Positions 1 to 10,700 of a DNA stretch of 64,000 nucleotides are shown in pieces. Within the stretch, counting starts at the first letter, position 1. Each line of letters starts with the position of its first letter. Under the pieces are notes generated by a model. The model worked only from the letters and a program-made list of their open reading frames with translations. It had not been told where the DNA came from and ran no database searches. Source of the stretch: Amyelois transitella. Lineage: Eukaryota > Arthropoda > Insecta > Lepidoptera > Pyralidae. The position numbers and the translations under genes are program-made. The DNA lies in assembly GCF_032362555.1 (NCBI RefSeq), contig NC_083525.1, forward strand, positions 5,379,501 to 5,443,500, read 5' to 3'.

Positions 1-410
1 AGCAGTATAATCTTCAGGCACTTTGTGATTTTCTACCAAGGAAATTATATTTTTGAATTAATTAATAAATACAATTGCATTTCAATATTATCTTGCAGAT
101 CAAGTTGATTGATTAATTGGTCCCCTTAATCAATGACTAACATCATTATTAGAATCTTCACAAGTCAAGTGTACTCTAAACCAACACACTTGCATACAAT
201 AGTTATGAATGTGGATAAACCAAAGAAGTATGTAGGGATCGTGACAAGTGAAAAGATGGTGTCTTGATGTCGTCTTTGCCTATCTCTCCAGGAAAGAGGT
301 GTGATTTTTTTTATGAATTAAAACCTAGTAAAGAATTATTTTTTAACAACAGTAACCTCAAGTTAATTTTACGTAAATTACACAGAATGATTACTATGAA
401 AGTAACATAC
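1..410 (-). other. Intron of the J-domain gene, left edge
   Basis: This stretch lies downstream, on the minus strand, of the donor that ends the J-domain exon. No continuation of the J domain is readable here. It holds an R2 repeat fragment. The rest is AT-rich sequence in which I see nothing. Confidence 0.45.
190..303 (+). repeat. R2 repeat fragment
   Basis: The sequence from TTATGAATGTGGAT through the AAAGAGGTGTGA-like tail matches the better copies at 38095-38278 and 35640-35775. The 5-prime part is diverged. It sits in the intron of the J-domain gene. Confidence 0.65.
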
Positions 411-584
411 ATCAGATTTATCTGGGTGATAAATTTTGGATAGTTTGTAATATGCCGACTTGATTTCACTTTGTGTCGCCTTCGGAGTTACTCCCAAAGC
501 ATCATAGTGGTTCGAATATTTCCAATTCGATGTACTGACCGAACGAAACAAGCCAGGAATCCTAGACTTATTGTGTCCTAACAT
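411..584 (-). CDS. J-domain (DnaJ) protein, first coding exon (partial gene)
   Basis: This exon encodes 58 residues from a methionine at 584. A short basic leader of about 25 residues looks like a mitochondrial presequence. It is followed by the start of a J domain: NHYDALGV, then helix II ([20 protein letters not shown]) with the diagnostic HPD motif at the end. That motif stimulates the ATPase of Hsp70 partners. The exon ends in phase 0 at a GTATGT donor (410-409), so the rest of the J domain and the C-terminus lie beyond the left edge or in exons I could not place. An AG a few bases upstream of the ATG suggests a 5-prime UTR intron. The leader and early J domain recall DNAJC30-type mitochondrial proteins, but with one exon that is inference. 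Confidence 0.75.
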
Positions 585-841
585 TTCTCTGAAAATTAAA
601 AATAGTTAAATATTTGGAAGAACAATTAAAAGAACAACACCATTACGTAACATATTACATGTTCGCTAGTTTGATGATAGAACTATCAAATTTGTACATG
701 ATGGAATTTTTGATTTATTTACTGCAATTTCACATATATCATCATTGTATTTATATTCTAAATTGATGGAATGGAAATGGAATCACAAAAATAAATCAAA
801 TGACATTGACAGTTGCCATTGAAGTGGGAAGTGGATAGTAG
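585..841. other. Spacer upstream of the J-domain gene
   Basis: This should contain the 5-prime UTR and promoter of the minus-strand J-domain gene. I see no clear core promoter motif and no other coding potential. Confidence 0.3.
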
Positions 842-1552
842 GCTCGTGCAGCGTGCCGGAGGTGCCGTCAACTGCGTACGACATAGGTCGTACCGACTCT
901 AACAGGCTTTGGCGGCCGACCCGACAAGCAACCAGCAACTGATTGGCAGTGTTGCCAGCCGTACGATTTAAAAGCGGCACGCGCGTCGTATCTTAACTGA
1001 TATTATAAATTCAAAAATATGTTTGCTTGTTAAATTTTCACAGTTAAACCCTCTGAACCGATTTAAATAAAACTGCATTACTTATAGCTACGCTTATTAT
1101 AAACAATTTATTGGCATGTATTCAATAGCACTTTTGAACCTGACACTATTCGAATCTCTCACTATTGGAAAGTCTCTGCCTATATCCCTAGGAAAGAGAT
1201 GTGATTTAAGAATGTGTACATTGAACTACTTTTTGAAAGAGTTCAAGTTTTTTCTGACATGCAAAATAATATCGAATATGTATTGGGAGGGCATTGTTAG
1301 AATATTTAGTTTTTTGAAAATTTTGCTAAGCGAATCTCTCTGTTTTAGATCGTAGATAGCTCGAATTGCCCTTTTTTGTTTTTTGCTAGTCTGTCGAACT
1401 AGTCTGTCGAACTGTGTAGGACGTACGATCGCTAGTTGGTCGTACGTTGGTCACGGGCATGCTGTATTGCGTTATTTAATTACATATTACTGACTGGATT
1501 CGATAGTCGGTACCAACGAGGTTGAATAAAATCAGCGGTACGCTGCACGAGC
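842..1552. mobile_element. Non-autonomous DNA transposon with terminal inverted repeats
   Basis: The ends carry inverted repeats: GCTCGTGCAGCGTGCCG at 842-858 pairs with CGGTACGCTGCACGAGC at 1536-1552, 16 of 17 bases. Just inside each end are further related blocks rich in GTACGAC and GGTCGTAC (about 880-905 and 1410-1441). The interior encodes nothing convincing. I could not see a clear target-site duplication, so the family is unassigned. Positions 1270-1370 resemble the reverse complement of 33300-33400, so part of the interior may be Helitron-derived. Confidence 0.55.
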
Positions 1553-2188
1553 TTTAGAAAAAAGATGTCTGAGACAATTTCGACGAGACAAATACAATAA
1601 TATAGTTTTATCATTATAACAATGCCCTATTTTTGCTCATCTATTCAGTTTTGTACCTCAAATTTAAAAAAAAAGCACTGATTTAAAACATTAAAGAAAC
1701 CCATGAATCTATTATCGTATACATTAATAAACACATGTATGTATTAAACAATGACATACACATGCGTAGTGCACGGACACTCCCTGCAGAGCGCAGAGTG
1801 AACGGTCTTACTCTTATCTATGCATATAATAAAATAGTAAAAATATTTTGTCTGTACATTTAGTATTTTTGACTGAAATGGATAGACGGACACTTAGAAT
1901 GAATAATAGAAAGCAAAAATATTTTTTTTTAATTTCTTGTCTGTCTGTCTGTATGTATGATCACGATTATCTCCGAAAGTATTGAACCGATTTACTTCAA
2001 ACTTTGTTTTGACTCAGAATAACATTTAAAGTTTGTTTCATCAAAATCGGTTCACTAAAAAAAGTTATCGACTTTTATTATCGAATGAATTCAAGGCATG
2101 AGTTTGCCTGCAAATAAGTTACGTAACTTAAAATTCAAAGTCATTTGTCATTGTACGACAGCATAGTACCTATAACATATACATATAA

Positions 2189-2380
2189 GTGAAAGGCGAC
2201 TAAGGGATAGGCTTACAAACTTGGGATTCTTTTTTGGGCGATTGGCGAGCAATCTATCACTATTTGAATCTCAATTCTATCACTAAGTCAAATAGCTGAA
2301 CGTGGCCATTCAGTCCTTTCAAGCCTGTTGGCTCTGTCTACCCCGCAAGGGATATAGACGTGACTATGTGTATGTAGTCT
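2189..2380 (+). repeat. R1 repeat, 5-prime truncated
   Basis: It begins at the AAAGGCGACTAAGGGATAGG block and continues to the TACCCCGCAAGGGATATAG tail and a GTATGT run. The first roughly 80 bases of R1 are missing. Confidence 0.8.
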
Positions 2381-2402
2381 ACTTTAATTTCGACACCACC
2401 GC

Positions 2403-2480
2403 AACGGCTTCGATGGTCCAGTGGTTAGCGCGTGAGACTGTGGAGTTGGCGGACCAAGTTCGAGTCCCAACAAAAACAAG
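2403..2480 (+). repeat. tRNA-derived SINE head
   Basis: An A-box-like GGTCCAGTGGTTAGCG and a B-box-like AGTTCGAGTCCC are spaced as in a tRNA gene, but no acceptor stem closes. It looks like the polymerase III promoter head of a SINE, not a functional tRNA. Confidence 0.55.
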
Positions 2481-2700
2481 ATATTATTTTTTTATTAAAA
2501 ATATTTTTTTTGTGTTGTTTGAGTATTTTATTTAAAAAAAACTACATATAATAAAACGGTGAAAATATTTTGTCTGTACATTTAATATTTTGACTGAAAC
2601 GGATAGAGAATTTTGTTTTTACATTTTTTGTCTGTATCTGACTGTATGATTAAGATTCAACTCGAACTTTACGCGGACGAAGTCGCTGGCAACAGCTAGT

Positions 2701-4443
2701 CTAGTCTAAAAGCGGTTTTAGCACTCGCTTTTTTCTTGTCGACGAGGCAACACTGCTCTCTTCGTTAATATTTTGAAAACACAAGAAGTGACGTGCCTGA
2801 CGTGCTAAACGTCAAAAACTATTAGTCATTATTTTTGGAAAAACGATTTCAAGCCAGCAAACAATATTGAAAAATTCTTATTTGGGCTGATTATTTTGTT
2901 TCCTGATCAAGTAAGTCTAAACTACATACACTTCTGTGCAGAATTTGCAAACAAAATTAAACAGATGGCTAGAATGGAAATCTGTAACCATATAAGGGAA
3001 TCCTTGTGCTTGTGACATCGGGTGCCCTAGATAACTTATTGTAGGCACAACGTGAAAAAGTTATTTGTAGACCTTTCGTTCGGCTGAGTCACTTTCTCAT
3101 TAGCACAGCGTCAGTGACATCGATATTGATAGAGGTGAGGTGATGAAGCATCATTATTTTGTATCTATTTAAAAATAATGTTCTTTTGTGGATATCCAAG
3201 TCATTCCTTATACAATTTCACTCGACACTATCGTTTTAACAGGTTTCCAAGTAAGAAAACACTTTTTTTATATTTCTCACTACATAGGATTCAGGTATAT
3301 CCAAAGTTTGTCCTTAAAATATCCTCCTCTGATGACTAATCCATTATGTGCAATGGAGATTTTATATTAACAAAAATTTGCTGGCTCATTGAAAATTTCT
3401 GCATTTTGTTGTCACACTAACCATATAGAGAAATTAAGATTTTTTCTTTTTTGCTCAAGGAAACATAAAAGAGGTCCTGGGGTATATTCTAAACTGTAAA
3501 ATCACCTGGTGATTTGGATGAACAAGTAGACTTTTTTTGTTCAGAATTCCCTTGGCAATTGTAGAAGTATCTTAGTGATATTCATCAGGTGAAATAATTG
3601 TTTATTAGGGTGAGGTAAAATAAATATTGTTTACTCATTTTTAGTTATTTTGTGTAAATATATCATCATCATCTACACAAATTTAAAAAAATATTTGTTA
3701 AAATGTATAATAATTAATATTTTTTTATTTATATTTAACATTTTAATAAACAATATTATTATTTTGTTATAAAACATAATCTCTTTTAATGTTGCCCTCA
3801 CCCACTATGCTTTTGGGCCTAAGTCCTTTCTTTTATTTTACAACAAAAATAGACATTACTTTCAAAAACCAAACAACAATCAGTTTTTTCAAGTAAAGCT
3901 CAATGTGGTTTGTATTCATGGACTAAAGACATTAAATAATAATTTGCCTGTTAATATGAAGACTTGTTAAGCATTTTTGAATATGAACACTAAGAATTAA
4001 TCTCCTTTGTGCACAATCTTATATAATGGAATAAACCCTCCAAAGTCCTGAAACAATGATAAAAAGTATAAGCAACTGGGCAGTTATTCAGACTGCATCC
4101 ATTTTGGATCAATTTATATAATAAAGTGGTTGTTACCCGTGGTTTGCCTTGCTATAAAAGTTCACTGACAATATCAATACATAAAAGCTGACTGCCTTCA
4201 CCCTACGAGTGGTGGGGGGTGAAATTCTGAAAATCAGGCCATGCCACTGCCCAGGTAGAAGGGGCGGGCTGAAAAGATCACAGTTGGACATGAAAACAAA
4301 AATTAAATAGAACGACATGCAATATGATGAAATAACACCAAAATTAAACTAAAGAAATGTAGTTTATATTTTCTGGTGACATATTGTTTTATGGCAATAT
4401 CTTACAAGCGCAGTTATAATATAAGTGCACACTTGCTTTTCAG
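2701..4443. other. Upstream region and probable 5-prime UTR intron of sqh
   Basis: The first coding exon of sqh opens just after an acceptor (TTGCTTTTCAG) at 4443, so a 5-prime UTR exon must lie upstream. A candidate ends at a GTAAGT donor near 2909, after ATTTTGTTTCCTGATCAA. That exon is a guess. Otherwise this is AT-rich sequence with an old Helitron-like fragment on minus near 4130-4310. Confidence 0.3.
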
Positions 4444-4446
4444 ATC

Positions 4447-5337
4447 ATGTCGTCCCGTAAGACAGCCGGCCGCCGTGGCACCAACAAGAAGCGCGCCCAG
4501 CGTGCCACCTCCAATGTGTTCGCTATGTTCGACCAAGCACAGATCGCAGAGTTCAAGGAGGCCTTCAACATGATTGATCAAAACCGAGACGGATTTGTCG
4601 ACAAGGATGACCTGCATGACATGTTGGCTTCTTTAGGTAATAGGATGAAAATTTTATTCTATTATGTGCTGTCTGTAAAAATTTAATAATTTTTAAATTA
4701 CCATGATTGTGATCCCTGACTAGGTTCAGGTTTTAGACTTATGATATGACACAGCAAGATATCAAACTTCAATAATAATTCGTATTTTGATACATGGTAT
4801 AAATATTTGTTCAGTGCTACTTTGTTCCTGTATTGCTTCCATCTGACAGTTGATATTATTAAGATACCTGTAACTCCTAGGTAAGAATCCCACAGAGGAT
4901 TACTTGGAGGGTATGATGAACGAAGCTCCAGGCCCAATTAATTTCACCATGTTTCTGACGCTGTTTGGAGAGCGTCTGCAAGGCACCGACCCAGAAGATG
5001 TCATCAAGAATGCTTTTGGGTATGTAAAGAATCTACATTTTTTTTTGTACTGGTGTCAAATCTTACAGCTATACAGGCCTTTCAGTCCTGAAGTATTGGA
5101 AAAAATAATTACATTGGAAACTGCTTATAATTATTTCTTAGATGCTTCGATGAAGAGAACATGGGCGTGATAGCCGAGGAGCGTCTCCGCGAGCTACTGA
5201 CTACGATGGGCGACCGCTTCACCGACGACGACGTCGACGAAATGCTCCGCGAGGCGCCAATCAGAGATGGCCTGTTCGACTATGTCGAGTTCACGCGCAT
5301 ACTCAAACATGGTGCTAAAGACAAGGACGAGCAGTAA
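4447..5337 (+). CDS. sqh: Non-muscle myosin II regulatory light chain (spaghetti squash)
   Basis: Coding exons 4447-4636, 4881-5019 and 5142-5337 give 174 residues, matching my memory of fly Sqh almost residue for residue. It binds the neck of non-muscle myosin II heavy chain and controls actomyosin contraction in cytokinesis and morphogenesis. The N-terminus carries the phosphorylation site [10 protein letters not shown] (Thr21/Ser22 counting Met), the target of Rho kinase and MLCK. The first EF-hand loop, [12 protein letters not shown] (about 42-53), keeps the metal-binding acidic residues; the later EF hands are degenerate, as is usual for the family. The C-terminus [10 protein letters not shown] is typical. 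All splice sites are GT-AG and phases match. An AATAAA lies at about 5448 in the 3-prime flank. Confidence 0.97.
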
Positions 5338-7774
5338 GGTGGCTGTGTGGGCGGGTACTCACTTCTATCGTGTAGATGTTATATGGACACACACACATGT
5401 ATTGTATTGGAAGTGTTAGCACCGTGGAAAACAAACTTAAAAACAACAATAAAATACCTTTTGCTTCCATGTCTATCAAATTGGGCTAATAAGAAAGTGA
5501 ATAGCATACGCCATACCTTACCTTATTTTTTTTATGTAAATGTCCATAATGAATATGTTAAATTACATGTTGATGATTAAGAAGATAATTTTATAAATTT
5601 GGAAATTTTATGGTTTGGACATGTTGCCAGTATTTAAACAAAAAGATAGGTTATAAAAGAAAATGTACACTTTTACTAACAACGCCCGCCCAGACGGTAC
5701 TTATTATATTGTTTATTGCCAAACTATATTGGTATTATAATGTTAGGTTTTACAAAAAGCTGAATAAGTCTTTAGTCTATCAGAAACATAATAATCTCGA
5801 AAAACAGACTGAGGTGCTAAAATGTTATTCAACAGTTGAATATCTAAAATAGCAAATGCATTTGTTGAAATGATTCCATGTTTTATATACAAGTAACAAG
5901 ATATTTTTCCCATTGCTTTGAAATTCTTATACTGTTAATGTGATTGGCCAAAAGTATTATAATCATTCCCGAGGTTAGACATTGATTAGTTCTGTACTTG
6001 TTTAAAATGAAGTATATTTAAGTTAAGAGAACAGAATTTGTTTTTTAAATTATGAATTTGAAGTAGGAAGTGATGATAACTATGGTAATATACAAGACGT
6101 GTGTTACGTAGGTATTAATAATCATGTATGTATGTATTTTATTAAGCCATATATTATAACTAATTTTTATCATAAATATTCGTGTTTTTCATTTAACTAC
6201 CTTTTTGTAGTGTTTTTCGGTCGAGCACAATAAGGCCTATTCATATAAGCGCTATAACAGTTTGGAAATTCGTATGCGAAAAATAAGGATGAAGATAAGG
6301 CCCCCGCAAAGGAAAAGAGAATGCTTTTCCATGTATATTGAAGTGGATTTGAGAAATAAAGGCGAGTGAGTATACGACGCATTTTCAAACGTTCTTAGTA
6401 ATACGTCGTAATAACACTATTTCCTTAGTTAAGTTTGCAATTTCGATTATGTTTGGGTAGAGATCGTGCTTATAAACGTATCAGTCATACCTTTTCCATT
6501 CAGACAGATGACACATTCAGCAGTAATTTAAAAAGACACCTCGCCGACAGGATTTTTTAACAGTGATTGTTAGCGCCAAGGTAAACATTTTAACGAGAAA
6601 CGCCCACGGTAATGAAACAACACTATTTATAGTTTGCTTTAAAAAAATGAGTATACAGGCAAAAGCTTTCCTATCAAATTACCAAAATTCACTGCGAATC
6701 CATCTCTATTACCTTACTCCTAGCGCTATTGTTTCAGAGCCCGGGGTATATCCTATATAGGCCATGATAAGGGCAGTTAAGTGGTGAAAAAAAATGATCA
6801 GAAAACCATTCAAACAGCTATTTTATTTCTCTAAAAATACTACTTTATGTAGAAATTACATTTGCTAATTAAAATCTGGTATACGTACCGTATGTATCAC
6901 ATGGTTATATAAATAGTTGCTATATAAATCACAGTCAATATCATCATACTATATAGTCATACATACTATTATTTGAACATTATTTAGATAAGAAAATCCA
7001 ATTATAAAATAAAACTAATACTGGCTTTTGATAATCTACACTTTGTTTTGGGAACTCTTTGGTAAGTATATTTATTTCTTCTTTTCTTTATATTTTTTTT
7101 AACATTAATTGGATAATATAGTGTGTAACAAACATCAAACAAGATCAAATCTACATAGTAACATTAATATTTAATTAGAAAAAAAATCACACGTGTTTTT
7201 TACACTATTACAAAATGTGCTTTTATATGTCTAAAGAAAAATTACATTTCTCTTTCGACGTCCACGCGAGATCTTTAAAAAGCGCTTTATTTAACATCCT
7301 AGATTCAATAGAAGTTTTATAAACAACAGGAGCGAACAGATAACATATATTCATCAGGCTTATAAATCTAGTAGGTATTAAAAGTCTTAAGTTGTATCTA
7401 AGTAGTAGATATAAAAAACATAATTGCTAGTTTGATCCGTAGCTCAAACTAATTTTGTAATTTTTTTTTCTGTCTAGCGATGACCTTTACCATGGACGCT
7501 CGCAACACTAAGGCCACGCTCATCTGTATCTCGAAGAAATAAGTATATCGATAGTTCCCTACTAATTAATGACGTGATAGTCTACTTGCCGCTTGAGATA
7601 TTTTGTTTTTTTTTTTTGTAAATATGATTAACCGAAGTCAATCATAGGCTACCTTTTTCAGGAAATTTGGCAAGGATGGGCAAGCTAACTAAATATAGTT
7701 TATACATATGTGCATTAAATTGACTACGACACTTCTTACGCAGAATTGTATGTATAGATAGAATTATGCTATGT
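5338..7774. other. Convergent 3-prime flanks of sqh and the GMC oxidoreductase
   Basis: The two genes end toward each other here. The first part is sqh 3-prime UTR, with possible polyadenylation signals near 5448 and 6354. The remainder is AT-rich with no coding potential and no repeat I recognise. Confidence 0.4.
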
Positions 7775-10700
7775 CTACGCCCATTCTCTCTTGATAGCGT
7801 CTGCCCCTCGTTCCGCGACCATCATGATGGCTCCCTGCGGGTTCCCGCTCGGCTGCGTCGGCATTGGGGACGCGTCGATCACTCTCAGGCCTGTTTCACA
7901 ATGTTACACGTTGAGATTTCATAGAAATAACACTATGAGGCATAGACCTTAGATTTAATTTATTTAACACAAACGATACATAAAAATACGCATAAAGGCA
8001 CCGGTTCGAATCCCACCGTGGCCCTGTACCAATGACTATTTTCGAAGTAATGTACATTAAGTTTTATAACTAACCGATGCTCTTACGGTGAGGGAAAATA
8101 TGAGGAAACCTGCACATTCAGGCAACGGTATGTGTACAATCATGATCCAATACGGGTTAGGTTCCCCTGCAAAAGGTTACGAAGGTCAGATGGGAGACGT
8201 TTCGTGTAAAAACCTGACTGACTTGCCCAATCCAAGATTCATGGTCAACAGCTTACCCCGGGCTCCTCTCCAGAGTGGTGAGGATACAACCGGGACTATA
8301 GTCAGGAAGAAGAAGATACGAAACTACGATGGTTAAAGTTGGAAGATGAATCATATATGCCATAAACATTCCACACCAGCTTCAAAAATATAGTTTTTAT
8401 AAATCAATTTTAAATTTTTTATTATTTCTTACCCTTAATGTTGAAGACTTTGAGGTCCGTATCGACTACGGTGCCAATAGCGGCGGTGCCGAGCTGGTGG
8501 TTCTGCGGGTCTGTGTGGTGCAACGCCATGCAGTCGATCCAGCGGTCAGACCACTCCTCGTCCACACGAGAGCAAGGCGCGGAGTATTCCGGGTCGAGGA
8601 CTATGCCGTATTCGTCTTGTAAACTCTGAAGTATAGGACACGTTAAGGAATATAAAAATTAAATAATAATAAACGTGTATAAGAGAAATTACACAGATTG
8701 AGTTAGCCTCAAAGTAAGTACGAAACTTGTGTTACGAGATATTAAATCAATGATACTATATTTTTAATAGATGAACATCCAAGAATCATGCCAATTAGAA
8801 AAAGTTCTTTTCTTATCATGCCTTGGTCGGAATTCGAACTCGTACTTCATAAAGCGCACTGCCGCTGCGCCTTATGTGTCTCATGATCCATGTACCTAAC
8901 TTACAAAAGTCTGTTACACTTTCACGGCGAAACTGTTGTATTTGAATTTTGATTAATTTTTTTATAAGCATTTTTCTCCTACAAATTAAGTACCACGTTA
9001 ACGAAAATACGGCAATTTTAGTTTAATGTATGCAGAGCTGAACGCAAGAGCTAGTGAGTATTGAAATATTATAACCTAGAACTAATAAGGCAATACCTTA
9101 TGTTTAATTTTTTATTTATGTTGAAACGAACGGACGTCCGTTATATGTCCGTCTTTGGCATAGAATTCGGAATTTATTCGGGTCTATGGCCTTTACCAAT
9201 AGCGGGAAAGTCAAATTAAGAAAATGTAAGATCTGAAAAGAAAATAATATTTTTTTTAAACTTATAGTATATGATTTACTTTGCTACTAAAGATCCGCTG
9301 CAGATATCTGGCGCCGTCTCTGATCATGATGATGTCTTCAGGGTGCTTGAAGTACTCCGGGTAGAACAGCGGGTAGTCCAGCGGATCCGTGGAATTCAGA
9401 GTGACGTAGCCCACACTGCGAGGAAGGAGGATGGCGGCGTTTGCTCTGTGTCAGATGGGCAATGATTACCTATTAGATTTCAACTGCCTATGGGAAAAGT
9501 TTAAGTGTGATCAGATTTCTTACAAGTTTATGAAGAGCAAAGATCGAATTGGAAAGTCAAAAACCAGTGTCCCTGATCTCCTATTCGTAGTGTATACATG
9601 TAGTACGTAAAAGGAACGATGAAGCGGCGGTGGAATAGTATGGTATCCGACTATAGTACCGTTCCCATATCAAGTAACACAATTCTTAGCCTGCTGATAT
9701 TTTTTTTTTCAGCGAATAAATTTTCAAGAATTTTGATGCTGTGAAGTTTCAGTTTAGTTTTGGTAGGTATATTTTTTATTTCTCTATTTTTCGTTGCGAA
9801 GTTTCCTCTTCATCGCCTCTCACTGCGTAATCACTCATATAATATTGCTAATTTTTTTATACATACATACATACATATGGTCACGTCTATATCCCTTGCG
9901 GGGTAGACAGAGCCAACAGTCTTGAAAAGACTGAATGGCCACGTTCAGCTATTTGGCTTAATGATAGAATTGAGATTCAAATAGTGACAGGTTGCTAGCC
10001 CATCGCCTAGAAAAGAATCCCAAGTTTGTAAGCCTATCCCTTAGTCGCCTTTTACGACATCCATGGGAAAGAGATGGAGTGGTCCTATTCTTTTTGTATT
10101 GGTGCCGGGAACCACACGGCAATAATCATACAATAATCATAAAATTCTTGATTGCCTATCTTCTATATATATAAAACTCTTCCGTTACTGAGTGACTGAC
10201 TGACAGACAACGCACAGTCGAAACTACTGGTCGTAGACAGCTGAAATTTGGAATGTAGGTTCCTTGGGATATGTAGGGGAGCACTAAGAAAGGATTTTTG
10301 GAAATTCAACCCCCAAGGGGGGGAAAAGGGGTAAAAACGTTTCTATGAAAAATCTTATTCCTTGGGTTTATAAACTTGAAACTTGGCATGAACACGTACA
10401 TAGGCAAGTAAATATGTTTGACATTATAAGTTTTTTCAAACTACCCTCCAATCGTGATTTAGGGGGTGCGATTGGGTGACTGATTTATTAACGCACAGCC
10501 GAAACCGCTCGGTATAGGAGTCTGAGATTTTGAACAGAGGTTCCTTTAGTAACATAAGTGAGCACTAAGAAGGGATTTTTGAAATGTCAACCCCCAAGGG
10601 GGGGAAACGGGATAAACTGAGCCGGGGCTGCGGGAAAGTTCTAACGAGATACCGTGGCCCCGGAACGCAAAGGGCAACTGAAGGAACGAGGTGGGTTTTA

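Larger units (their letters stand above)
1818..2700 (+). mobile_element. Helitron-like elements, nested
   Basis: A Helitron 5-prime end (TCTATGCATATAATAAAA) starts at about 1818, followed by a polypurine/GTCT stretch typical of the family. The 3-prime end near 2668-2700 has the short hairpin GCGGACGAAGTCGC followed by CTAG and a host T. A second 5-prime-like start (TACATATAATAAAACGG) at about 2544 shows that the right part is a separate copy. The left part has been invaded by an R1 element and a tRNA-derived SINE head. Confidence 0.65.

Noticed and set aside
2403-2480. Possible tRNA gene
   Set aside because: Both internal promoter boxes are present but no acceptor or anticodon stem closes; it is a SINE head.
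2740-2909. 5-prime UTR exon of sqh ending at a GTAAGT donor
   Set aside because: Plausible, but nothing in the sequence fixes its start or excludes other donors; transcript data are needed.
8088-8336. Open frame of 82 codons
   Set aside because: It lies entirely within a SINE and is not coding.
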